From Pseudomonas fluorescens (lineage in GTDB: Bacteria; Pseudomonadota; Gammaproteobacteria; Pseudomonadales; Pseudomonadaceae), in contig NZ_CP012831.1 of the NCBI RefSeq assembly GCF_001307275.1, forward strand, positions 6,812,501 to 6,876,500: 64,000 nt of DNA. The letters run 5' to 3'. The position numbers and the translations under genes were made by a program. Shown here piece after piece: positions 1 to 7,540 of this stretch. The notes under the pieces were generated by a model that saw nothing but the letters and a program-made list of their open reading frames with translations, did not search any database and was not told the origin of the DNA. Each line of letters starts with the position of its first letter. Positions within the stretch are counted from its first letter, which is position 1.

Positions 1-1
1 C

Positions 2-1465
2 GCCGCCAATATTTCGCTGTCCAAGCTTGAGCTGGAGGTGTATTCGCGCATCCCGAGGCGCGATACCTCGGTGACGGTCTATGACAACGGCGAGGGTCTG
101 GCGGGCATCGCGGTGCAGCGTTTGCAGGACCTGGGCTACATCGATGTCAGCGTGCTCGAGGGCGGCCTCGAGGGTTGGCGCAAGGCCGGCGGCGAGTTGT
201 TCATCGACGTCAATGTGCCGAGCAAGGCCTTTGGTGAGCTGGTGGAAAACCAGCGTCATACACCTTCGTTGGCGGCGGAAGAGGTCCAGTCGTTGCTCGA
301 CAGCGAAGCCGACGTGGTGGTGCTCGACGCCCGGCGGTTCGACGAATACCAGACCATGAGCATTCCCGGTGGCATCAGCGTGCCGGGGGCGGAACTGGTG
401 TTGCGTGCTCGCGAACTCGCGCCAGACCCGACGACCCGCATCATCGTCAATTGCGCCGGGCGTACCCGTAGCATCATCGGCACCCAGTCGCTGATCAACG
501 CGGGCATCGACAACCCGGTGGCCGCCCTGCGCAACGGCACCATCGGCTGGACCCTGGCCGGTCAAACCCTGGAGCACGGCCAGGCACGCCGCTTTGCCGT
601 CACCGGCGAAGAACATCGAGACGTCGCCGCTCGCGATGCCCGCCGTGTCGCCGACCAGGCACTGGTCGGGCGCGCTACCCTCGCCGACCTGCATCGCTGG
701 CAGCAGGAACCGACACGCAGTACCTACCTGTTCGATGTGCGTACTCCAGAAGAATTCGAAGCCGGCCACCTGCCCGCCTCGCGCTCCACCCCCGGTGGGC
801 AACTGGTGCAGGAAACCGATCACTTCGCCAGTGTGCGCGGCGCGCGCCTGGTGCTGGTGGATGACGACGGCGTACGCGCCAATATGTCAGCCTCCTGGCT
901 CGCGCAACTGGGTTGGGAGGTGCACGTGCTGGATGACCTGCAACCGGCGCACTTCAGTGAACAGGGCACCTGGAAAGCGCCGGTGCCTGCACCGCCGCAA
1001 GCCGAGGAAATCAGCCCCGGAACCCTTGAACAATGGCTGACCGAAGGTGACACCGTGGTGCTGGATTTCACCGGCAGCGCCAACTACGTCAAGCGCCACA
1101 TCCCCGGCGCCTGGTGGGTATTGCGCGCTCGGTTGAGCGACGCCTTGGCCAAGGTGCCACCGGCCCAACGCTATGTGCTGACGTGTGGCAGCAGCCAATT
1201 GGCCCGGCTGGCGGTCCCCGAAGTCGAGGCGCTGACCGGCAAGGACGTATTTCTGCTGCGCAGCGGCACGGCAGCATGGATCGCCGAGCAACGACCACTG
1301 GAGCACGGCGAAACCCGCCTGGCCTCGCCGCGCATCGACCGCTATCGCCGACCGTACGAGGGCACCGACAACCCACGGGAGGCCATGCAGGCCTACCTGG
1401 ATTGGGAGTACGGCCTGGTGGACCAACTGGCCCGCGACGGCACCCATGGTTTTTTCGTGATCTGA
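2..1465 (+). CDS. Rhodanese-like multidomain sulfurtransferase (5' partial)
   Basis: The frame is open from base 2 with no stop or convincing start, so the true start lies upstream; the GTG at 38 is internal. Four rhodanese-type modules can be followed. The first ends with LEGGLEGWRKAGG and has Asp/Asn where Cys is expected. The second has an active-site loop NCAGRTRS (Cys codon 452-454). The third has VDDDGVRANMS, with no Cys. The fourth has LTCGSSQLA (Cys codon 1184-1186). Rhodaneses move sulfane sulfur between thiols. Cys-less copies are usually structural or regulatory. The neighbours are sulfonate-type binding proteins and desulfurising flavoenzymes, so a role in handling sulfur released from organosulfur compounds is inferred. 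Confidence 0.85.
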   Translation, partial: AANISLSKLELEVYSRIPRRDTSVTVYDNGEGLAGIAVQRLQDLGYIDVSVLEGGLEGWRKAGGELFIDVNVPSKAFGELVENQRHTPSLAAEEVQSLLDSEADVVVLDARRFDEYQTMSIPGGISVPGAELVLRARELAPDPTTRIIVNCAGRTRSIIGTQSLINAGIDNPVAALRNGTIGWTLAGQTLEHGQARRFAVTGEEHRDVAARDARRVADQALVGRATLADLHRWQQEPTRSTYLFDVRTPEEFEAGHLPASRSTPGGQLVQETDHFASVRGARLVLVDDDGVRANMSASWLAQLGWEVHVLDDLQPAHFSEQGTWKAPVPAPPQAEEISPGTLEQWLTEGDTVVLDFTGSANYVKRHIPGAWWVLRARLSDALAKVPPAQRYVLTCGSSQLARLAVPEVEALTGKDVFLLRSGTAAWIAEQRPLEHGETRLASPRIDRYRRPYEGTDNPREAMQAYLDWEYGLVDQLARDGTHGFFVI

Positions 1466-1472
1466 ACCCGTA

Positions 1473-1494
1473 AGGGGTCGGTTGACCGGCCCCT
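1473..1494 (+). other. Intergenic hairpin after the rhodanese gene
   Basis: A 9-bp stem (AGGGGTCGG / CCGGCCCCT, one G-T pair) closes a TTGA loop 8 bases after the rhodanese stop. No T-run follows, so it may be an mRNA 3'-end stabiliser or attenuator rather than a classical terminator. Confidence 0.4.
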
Positions 1495-1515
1495 GTCCAC
1501 ACCAGCCGACCCCTT

Positions 1516-1559
1516 CTCCAGGCGGAGGCGCTGAACGCAACACTCAGCCTGGAGCCTCC
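1516..1559 (+). promoter_or_regulatory. Possible RBS-sequestering leader of the first binding protein
   Basis: CTCCAGGC (1516-1523) is perfectly complementary to GCCTGGAG (1547-1554), and that second arm contains the GGAG Shine-Dalgarno of the ATG at 1561. An alternative pair, GGAGGC (1524-1529) with GCCTCC (1554-1559), also covers the RBS region. Both are visible in the sequence. Translational control is an inference. Confidence 0.35.
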
Positions 1560-1560
1560 G

Positions 1561-2514
1561 ATGCGCCTGACTCTACCCCTGCTGTTGATCACCCTCGCCT
1601 TTGGCCCGGTCCATGCCGCCGACTTGCAGCCGCTGCGGGTCGCCAATCAGAAATCCACCATCAAGGCCTTGCTGGAAGTTTCCGGCGAGCTCAAGGAGGT
1701 GCCCTACGAGATCCAGTTTTCCGAGTTCCCCGCCGCCGCGCCGCTGGGCGAGGCGCTGAATGCCGGCGCCGTGGATATCGGCGCCCTGGGCGATGCGCCC
1801 TACGTATTCGCCCTGGGCGCGGGTGCGTCGCTCAAGGTGGTCAGCATCATTCATGCCGAGGGACGTAACACCACGGCCATCCTGGTGCCCAAGGACTCCC
1901 CCATCAAGCAAGTCGCCGACCTCAAGGGCAAGCGCATCGTCACCACGCGCGGCTCCATCGGGCATTACCTGGCGATCAAGGCCCTGCGCAGCGTAGGCCT
2001 GAGCACCCAGGACGTGCAATTCGTGTTCCTGCTGCCCAGTGAATCCCGGCTGGTGCTGGACAACGGCACCGCAGACGCCTGGTCCACCTGGGATCCCTTC
2101 ACCACGGTCGTGACCGCCCAGAGCCAGGCGCGGGTCCTGGTCAGCGGCAGTAGCTTGTTGAGCAATCACCTCTACCTCGCCGCCACCAGCCAGGCCATCG
2201 CTGAGAAGCGCCAGCAACTGGACGACTTTGTCGCCCGCGTAGACCGGGCCTACCGCTGGAGCAACGAGCACCCCAATGAATACGCCGCCGCCCAGGCCAG
2301 GATCACCGGCCTGCCCCTGGCGGTTCACCTGAACGTGGCCAATGCCACCCACATGCAGCCGGTGGTGATTGACGACGCCGTTGTCAGCGGCTTGCAGGCG
2401 ACCGCCGACATCTATCAGCAAGAAGGCTTGCTGACCCACCGCATCGACGTCTCCCAAGGTTTCGACAAGAGCTTCAACACCCTGCGTGCCCCCCTCACCC
2501 AGGCCTCGCGCTAA
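1561..2514 (+). CDS. Sulfonate-type ABC substrate-binding protein
   Basis: 317 aa with a signal peptide (MRLTLPLLLITLAFGPVHA). The mature part begins in the style of SsuA/TauA-family periplasmic binding proteins (LRVANQKSTIKALLE) and carries family blocks such as EALNAGAVDIGALGDAP, ILVPKDSPIKQVADLKGK and DAWSTWDPF. It would bind an aliphatic sulfonate or related organosulfur anion in the periplasm. It lies between the rhodanese and a flavin monooxygenase, 12 bases upstream of the latter, so they are probably co-transcribed. No permease or ATPase gene is near, so it must use a transporter encoded elsewhere. The ATG at 1561 follows GGAG with good spacing. The ligand is unknown. Confidence 0.85.
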   Translation: MRLTLPLLLITLAFGPVHAADLQPLRVANQKSTIKALLEVSGELKEVPYEIQFSEFPAAAPLGEALNAGAVDIGALGDAPYVFALGAGASLKVVSIIHAEGRNTTAILVPKDSPIKQVADLKGKRIVTTRGSIGHYLAIKALRSVGLSTQDVQFVFLLPSESRLVLDNGTADAWSTWDPFTTVVTAQSQARVLVSGSSLLSNHLYLAATSQAIAEKRQQLDDFVARVDRAYRWSNEHPNEYAAAQARITGLPLAVHLNVANATHMQPVVIDDAVVSGLQATADIYQQEGLLTHRIDVSQGFDKSFNTLRAPLTQASR

Positions 2515-2526
2515 AGGAGCAGAACC

Positions 2527-3876
2527 ATGAGCAGACAACGCCAACTCAAACTCGGTGCAATGGTCCATGGCGTCGGCCACGGCTGGGGCGAATGGCGCCA
2601 CCCGCAGGCGCGACCCAATGCCAGCACCGATTTCGGTTTCTACAAGCAGCAGACGCAACTGGCCGAAGGCGCCAAATTCGATTTCGTGTTCATCGCCGAT
2701 AGCCTGCACATTCACGAAAAATCCAGTCCCCATTACCTCAACCGCTTCGAGCCACTGACCATCCTTTCGGCGCTGGCGGCACTGACGTCGAACATCGGCC
2801 TGGTGGCCACGGTGACCGTCAGCTACACCGAGCCCTACCAGGTGGCGCGCCAGTTCGCTTCGCTGGACCATATCAGCGATGGGCGAGCGGGCTGGAACGT
2901 GGTGACGTCGTGGCTCAGTGGCACCGCCGATAACTTCGGCAAGGCCGAGCACCCGCCGCACGCCGTGCGTTATCGGATCGCCCAGGAGCATGTGGCGGTG
3001 GTCAAGGGCCTGTGGGATTCCTGGGAAGACGACGCCTTCGCCTGCAACAAGCGAACGGGCGAATTCTTCACCCCCGGCAAGCTGCATGCCCTGGAGCACA
3101 AGGGCGAATTCTTCTCGGTGAAAGGCCCGCTCAATATCGCTCGCTCCCGCCAGGGTCAGCCGGTGATTTTCCAGGCCGGCACGTCCGAGGACGGGCGCAA
3201 CTTTGCCGCCGGCAATGCCGACGCCATTTTCGTCGGCGCCGAGGGCTTCGACGAAGCGCGCGCCTATTATCAGGACCTGAAAAAACGTGCCCAGGGCTTC
3301 GGGCGCGACGCTCGAGAACTGTCGATCCTGCCCGGCATCCGCCCGATTGTCGGGCGCGATGCAGCGGAAGTCGAAGACCGCTACCAGCAAGCCGTGGCAC
3401 TGGTGAGCATCGAAGATGCCATCGTCGCCCTTGGCCGCCCCTTCAATGACCATGATTTCAGCCAGTACCCCCTGGACGCGCCCTTCCCCGAACTGGGCGA
3501 CCTGGGCGCCAATAGCCAGAAAGGCGGCTCGGAGCGGATCAAGCAGTTGGCCCGGGACGAAGGCCTGACGTTGCGCGAAGTCGCCCTGCGTTTCTCCCAG
3601 CCACGGCGAGACTTTGTCGGCACCCCCGAACAGGTGGCCGATGCCATTGAACACTGGTTCGAAAACGGCGCGGCCGATGGATTCATCATCAATTCACTGC
3701 TGCCGGACGGCCTGCAATATTTCACCGAACTCGTGGTACCGGTCCTGCAGCAGCGCGGGTTGTTTCGCAGCGAATACAACGGCGACACCTTGCGGGACAA
3801 CCTAGGCCTGCCGGTGCCCGCCAACCGATACGCACGGCCCCTGGCGACAGACGCGGCCCGCGAGGCCGTAGCATGA
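2527..3876 (+). CDS. LLM-class flavin monooxygenase, NtaA/SnaA/DszA type
   Basis: 449 aa, the usual length for the NtaA/SnaA/DszA branch of bacterial-luciferase-like FMNH2-dependent monooxygenases. Family blocks visible are GWGEWRHPQARP near the N-terminus, FDFVFIADSL, ASLDHISDGRAGWNVVTS (about 115-132), VIFQAGTSEDG and FIINSLLPDG. These enzymes oxidise substrates such as dibenzothiophene sulfone or nitrilotriacetate with reduced flavin from a separate reductase. The start follows AAAGGAG. The stop overlaps the next gene's ATG (ATGA), indicating translational coupling. With the DszC-like gene downstream, cleavage of a C-S bond is the likely role. The substrate cannot be read from the sequence. 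Confidence 0.85.
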   Translation: MSRQRQLKLGAMVHGVGHGWGEWRHPQARPNASTDFGFYKQQTQLAEGAKFDFVFIADSLHIHEKSSPHYLNRFEPLTILSALAALTSNIGLVATVTVSYTEPYQVARQFASLDHISDGRAGWNVVTSWLSGTADNFGKAEHPPHAVRYRIAQEHVAVVKGLWDSWEDDAFACNKRTGEFFTPGKLHALEHKGEFFSVKGPLNIARSRQGQPVIFQAGTSEDGRNFAAGNADAIFVGAEGFDEARAYYQDLKKRAQGFGRDARELSILPGIRPIVGRDAAEVEDRYQQAVALVSIEDAIVALGRPFNDHDFSQYPLDAPFPELGDLGANSQKGGSERIKQLARDEGLTLREVALRFSQPRRDFVGTPEQVADAIEHWFENGAADGFIINSLLPDGLQYFTELVVPVLQQRGLFRSEYNGDTLRDNLGLPVPANRYARPLATDAAREAVA

Positions 3877-4901
3877 GCAAGGGCCCGACCATGATGAAAA
3901 ACCTCACGCCAGGGCAATTCAATCGTCGCGATTTCCTCACGGCCAGTTCCATCGCCCTGGGTGCGTTGGGGCTATCCGCCCTGGGGTTTGCCCCACGTGC
4001 CTGCGCCCAAGGCAAAGGGCTTTCTGACCTGACGCTGGGTGTCGCCACCTACCGGGGCCAGGATTCCTATTTCGTCGACGATGCCGGCACCGGCAATACC
4101 CCCTACAAGATCGAATACGCCGAGTTCGCCGGTGGCAACCTGATCGTCGAAGCGCTGGCCTCGGGCAGCCTGGACGTGGGCAGCATGAGCGAAATCCCAC
4201 CGATCTTTTCCATCCAAAGCCACCGCCAGCCGCGCCTGATCGCGGTGCTGCAAGGCGATGTGAACAACCAGGTGATTTTGATTCCCAAGGATTCCTCCCT
4301 CGAATCGATCGGACAACTGCGTGGCAAGCGGGTCGGCTATGTGCGCTCCACCACGTCCCACTACTTTCTGATCAAGGCCTTGAAGGAACAGGGCCTGACC
4401 ATGAACGACATCACGGCGGTGGCGCTCACGCCCCAGGATGGCTTCACGGCGTTTCAGAGCGGTCAGCTCGATGCCTGGGTGATCTATGGCGTATTCATCC
4501 AGTTGGCGAAGTTCCGCAGTGGTGCCCGGGTGTTGAAAACCGCCCTGGGCTACTTGTCGGGCAACTACCTGGTCGCCGCGCGCCCCGCAGCCCTGGAAGA
4601 CCCGCTGCGCAAGCAGGCGATCCAGGACTATATCCAACGGCAGGCGCGCACCCTGGAATGGATCAACAACAACCCCGAGCCCTGGGCCGCCAAGTCGGCA
4701 CAGTTGCTGGGCGTCGATAAAGCCGTGTTCCTGGACATGTACAACAACCGCAGCCAGCCGTCGAAAGTCGTCGAAGTCAGCGACCAGGCCATTGCTTCGC
4801 AACAAGAAGTCGCCGACCTGTTCTTCAACGCCGGCGTGTTGAACGAACGACTCGACGTGAGTCCGCTGTGGGACAGGAACTTCCGCCTGCTGCCGCTTTG
4901 A
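3873..4901 (+). CDS. Tat-exported sulfonate-type ABC substrate-binding protein
   Basis: 342 aa. The N-terminus has a twin-arginine signal (NRRDFLTASS, Arg 18-19, then a hydrophobic stretch and cleavage near ACA-QG), unlike the Sec signals of the other two binding proteins in this cluster. The mature part resembles the NMT1/SsuA family (LTLGVATYRGQDSYF, ALASGSLDVGSMSE, ILIPKDSSLESIGQLRGK, DAWVIYGVF). The chosen ATG overlaps the previous stop; an alternative ATG at 3891 would still keep the Tat motif. Export in folded form suggests a cofactor or early folding, but none is evident. It is a second orphan binding protein next to desulfurising enzymes. Confidence 0.82.
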   Translation: MSKGPTMMKNLTPGQFNRRDFLTASSIALGALGLSALGFAPRACAQGKGLSDLTLGVATYRGQDSYFVDDAGTGNTPYKIEYAEFAGGNLIVEALASGSLDVGSMSEIPPIFSIQSHRQPRLIAVLQGDVNNQVILIPKDSSLESIGQLRGKRVGYVRSTTSHYFLIKALKEQGLTMNDITAVALTPQDGFTAFQSGQLDAWVIYGVFIQLAKFRSGARVLKTALGYLSGNYLVAARPAALEDPLRKQAIQDYIQRQARTLEWINNNPEPWAAKSAQLLGVDKAVFLDMYNNRSQPSKVVEVSDQAIASQQEVADLFFNAGVLNERLDVSPLWDRNFRLLPL

Positions 4902-4904
4902 ACG

Positions 4905-4935
4905 CCTGTGACGGGGGAGCTTGTTCCCTCGCCAT
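4905..4935. repeat. Solo REP-like palindrome of a second family
   Basis: GGGGGAGCTTGTTCCCTCGCC is an imperfect palindrome of the GGGAGCTTGCTCCCTCGCC type seen in fluorescent pseudomonads. It sits in the 79-base gap between the Tat binding protein and the next gene and may mark a transcript 3' end. Confidence 0.45.
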
Positions 4936-4980
4936 AAGGGTCGCATCCGGGCCTCACCTTTTTGATCGAGTGAACGCACC

Positions 4981-6168
4981 ATGAGCCTTTCTTCTCCACG
5001 CCCACCCTCGCTGCAATCGGTCGATGTCGCCGACTTCGACACGTTGCTCGAACGCATCGGCAGGCAACTGGCAGCCACGGCCCACGTCTATGACGAGAGC
5101 GGCGCCTTTCCCCGGGACAATTTCACGTTGCTGCACGAGCATGGCCTGTTGGCCCTGACGGTGCCCAAGGCATTGGGCGGTGGCGGCGCCAGCCTGGTGC
5201 AGGCACGCAAGGCGATCAGTGCGGTCGCCAAGGGCGAGCCTTCCACGGCGTTGATTCTGGTGATGCAGTACCTCCAGCATTCGCGCCTGCAGGACAATCG
5301 GAACTGGCCCGAGGCATTGCGCTTGCGAGTGGCCCAGGATGCTGTGGGCGAAGGCGCGCTGATCAATGCCTTGCGTGTCGAGCCCGACCTGGGCACCCCG
5401 GCCCGTGGCGGGCTGCCGGCGACCATCGCCAGGCGTACCTCCGAAGGCTGGCGCATCAGCGGGCGCAAGATCTATTCCACCGGCAGTCACGGCCTGACCT
5501 GGTTCAGCGTCTGGGCGCGCAGCACCGATGAAGATCCGCTGGTGGGTGCCTGGCTGATCCACAAGGACACACCCGGGATCAGCATCGTCGACGACTGGGA
5601 CCACCTGGGCATGCGTGCCACCTGCAGCCATGAAGTGCGGTTCGACAACGTGCTGGTGCCACTGGATCACGCGGTCAGTGTCAGTCGCTGGAGTGCGCCG
5701 CAGCCCGAACTGGACGGCGATGGCTTCCTGTGGATGTCGGTGTTGCTGTCGGCGGTCTACGACGGCGTCGCCCAGGCTGCGCGGGACTGGTTCGTGGATT
5801 GGCTGGAACAGCGCAAACCGTCCAACCTCGGCGCTGCATTGGCGACCCTGCCACGCTTCCAGGAAACCGTCGGGCACATCGACACCTTGCTGTTCGCCAA
5901 TCGCAGCCTGCTGGATGCCGCCGCCGAAGGGCGCACCCCGGCGGCCCATGCCGCGCAATTGAAATACCTGGTGACCGGTAACGCCATCCGCGCTGTCGAA
6001 CTGGCCATCGAAGCCTCCGGCAACCCTGGCCTGTCGCGGCACAGCCCGCTGCAACGGCATTACCGCGACGTGCTGTGCAGTCGCGTCCACACCCCGCAAA
6101 ACGATGCCGTGCTGCAAGGCGTCGGCAAAGCGGTGTTTGCCCAACGCCAGAAAAAGGACCTTGCATGA
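4981..6168 (+). CDS. Acyl-CoA-dehydrogenase-like flavin monooxygenase (SfnB/DszC type)
   Basis: 395 aa with the acyl-CoA dehydrogenase fold: an N-terminal helical part, a middle beta domain (SGRKIYSTGSHGLTWFSVWA, about 160-179), then WDHLGMRATCSHEVRFDNVLV and a helical C-terminus. This branch (DszC, SfnB and relatives) uses reduced flavin and oxygen to oxidise sulfur-containing substrates rather than desaturating acyl-CoA. Its position beside a DszA-like monooxygenase and sulfonate binding proteins supports that reading. The stop overlaps the following ATG (ATGA). Ordinary acyl-CoA dehydrogenase activity cannot be excluded from sequence alone. Confidence 0.8.
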   Translation: MSLSSPRPPSLQSVDVADFDTLLERIGRQLAATAHVYDESGAFPRDNFTLLHEHGLLALTVPKALGGGGASLVQARKAISAVAKGEPSTALILVMQYLQHSRLQDNRNWPEALRLRVAQDAVGEGALINALRVEPDLGTPARGGLPATIARRTSEGWRISGRKIYSTGSHGLTWFSVWARSTDEDPLVGAWLIHKDTPGISIVDDWDHLGMRATCSHEVRFDNVLVPLDHAVSVSRWSAPQPELDGDGFLWMSVLLSAVYDGVAQAARDWFVDWLEQRKPSNLGAALATLPRFQETVGHIDTLLFANRSLLDAAAEGRTPAAHAAQLKYLVTGNAIRAVELAIEASGNPGLSRHSPLQRHYRDVLCSRVHTPQNDAVLQGVGKAVFAQRQKKDLA

Positions 6169-7124
6169 GCACGCTCGTGATCGCCAGCCAGCTGGATAAA
6201 GACTTCAACGATGTGATCCGCCAACGCCTCGAACAGACGCACCCCGGCGCACAAGTGCTCGACGCGCCGGCCGGCGTGCCAAGCGACCTGCCGGCCGAAG
6301 TCAGTGTGTTGCTGGCCCGGCCCATCAACGTGCGCGGCTACCTGGCGCCGGACACGCCACCGCCGGGCTGGCCCTACGGCCTGAAATGGGTCCAGGTGGT
6401 GTCTTCAGGCATCGACTTTTACCCCAAGTGGCTGTTCGATGGCCCGCCGGTGAGTACCTCCCGGGGCAGCGCCGCCGACAACATTGCCGAATTTGCCCTG
6501 GCGTCGATCTTCGCGGCGGCCAAACGCCTGCCGGACATCTGGGTGCACGACTCGCAATGGCAGTTCAGCGCCCTGACGCCACTCAAGGGCAGCACCCTGG
6601 GCATTCTCGGCTTTGGTGCGATTGGCCGCAGCCTGGCGGCCAAGGCCCGTGCCCTGGGCATCCACGTGCTGGCGTTGCGGCAAAGCCAGGCGCCGTTCGA
6701 AGTGGAAGGCGTCGAGGCCGCGAAGGACATCCACCAGCTGTTTTCGCGCTCCGATCACTTGGTACTGGCCGCGCCGCTGACCGATGCAACGCGGCATATC
6801 GTCAACCGTGCGGTGCTCGCCAGTGCCAAGCCGGGCTTGCACCTGATCAACATCGCCCGCGGCGGCCTGCTGGACCATGGGGCGTTGCTCGCGGCCCTGG
6901 ACGATGGCACCCTCGGCCTGGCCTCACTGGACGTCACCGACCCCGAACCGCTGCCCGACGGCCATCCGCTCTACGCCCACCCCAGGGTGCACCTGTCGCC
7001 CCACACTTCGGCGATCTCCAGCAACAGCCGCCATGAAATAGCCGACAGCTTTCTGGCCAATCTTGAGCGCTTCGTGAACGGGTTGGCGTTGGAGAATCAG
7101 GCGAACGTACAACGCGGGTATTGA
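6165..7124 (+). CDS. D-isomer-specific 2-hydroxyacid dehydrogenase
   Basis: 319 aa; the ATG at 6165 overlaps the upstream stop, which fixes the start although the frame is open further upstream. The Rossmann motif is GILGFGAIG (146-154). Catalytic residues expected of the family are present: Arg232 (IARGG), Glu261 (DPEPLP) and His280 (SPHTS). Such enzymes reduce 2-oxoacids with NAD(P)H. Translational coupling to the flavin oxygenase gene suggests it processes a carbon fragment left after desulfurisation, for example a glyoxylate- or 2-oxoacid-like product. The substrate is unknown. A 27-bp perfect REP palindrome follows the gene. Confidence 0.85.
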   Translation: MSTLVIASQLDKDFNDVIRQRLEQTHPGAQVLDAPAGVPSDLPAEVSVLLARPINVRGYLAPDTPPPGWPYGLKWVQVVSSGIDFYPKWLFDGPPVSTSRGSAADNIAEFALASIFAAAKRLPDIWVHDSQWQFSALTPLKGSTLGILGFGAIGRSLAAKARALGIHVLALRQSQAPFEVEGVEAAKDIHQLFSRSDHLVLAAPLTDATRHIVNRAVLASAKPGLHLINIARGGLLDHGALLAALDDGTLGLASLDVTDPEPLPDGHPLYAHPRVHLSPHTSAISSNSRHEIADSFLANLERFVNGLALENQANVQRGY

Positions 7125-7540
7125 TTCCAGCAGAACCATCGTCATCGCGGGCAAGCCTCGCTCCCACAGGTCATGTACATAACCTGTGGGAGCGAGGCTT
7201 GCCCGCGATTGCGTCATGTCAGCCAAAGACAAAACATCAGCTTTACGCATTTAATCAGAAAACTTAATGCCTATTTTTTATAATTAACTTATAACAAATC
7301 GGACTTTTACAGCGCTCTGTTATACAAATACTGTTACAACCATCACCGACCCCTGACCAGGTGGAGGCTCTCGGAACGCTATGTTTTTCCGGCCGACACC
7401 ACCCCACGGTCAATTGCACACCCAAACCTGAAACCGGCCCGAAGCCACCGCCGCCATGGCGTTCACCGCCATGACCACGGCAACGCTTTGCCCAAAAAAA
7501 AGACCACACCCACGCAGCATCTACACACCAGGGGTTCACC
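7125..7540. other. Intergenic region before the TonB-dependent receptor
   Basis: The first part is the REP pair. From about 7220 to 7340 the DNA becomes AT-rich (around TTTTTTATAATTAACTTATA), the only such stretch nearby, and probably holds the receptor promoter. The long leader to 7541 shows no convincing reading frame or known riboswitch. Confidence 0.5.
7145..7208. repeat. REP inverted pair, perfect 27-bp stem
   Basis: Arms 7145-7171 and 7182-7208 are perfect reverse complements (core GCAAGCCTCGCTCCCACAGG) around a 10-base loop. It lies just after the hydroxyacid dehydrogenase stop and could end or stabilise that transcript. Confidence 0.85.

Noticed and set aside
1573..3654. A 693-codon open frame on the - strand
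   Set aside because: It is a shadow of the binding-protein and monooxygenase genes, whose + strand frames have clear family motifs, RBSs and coupled stops. Long antisense frames are common in high-GC DNA.
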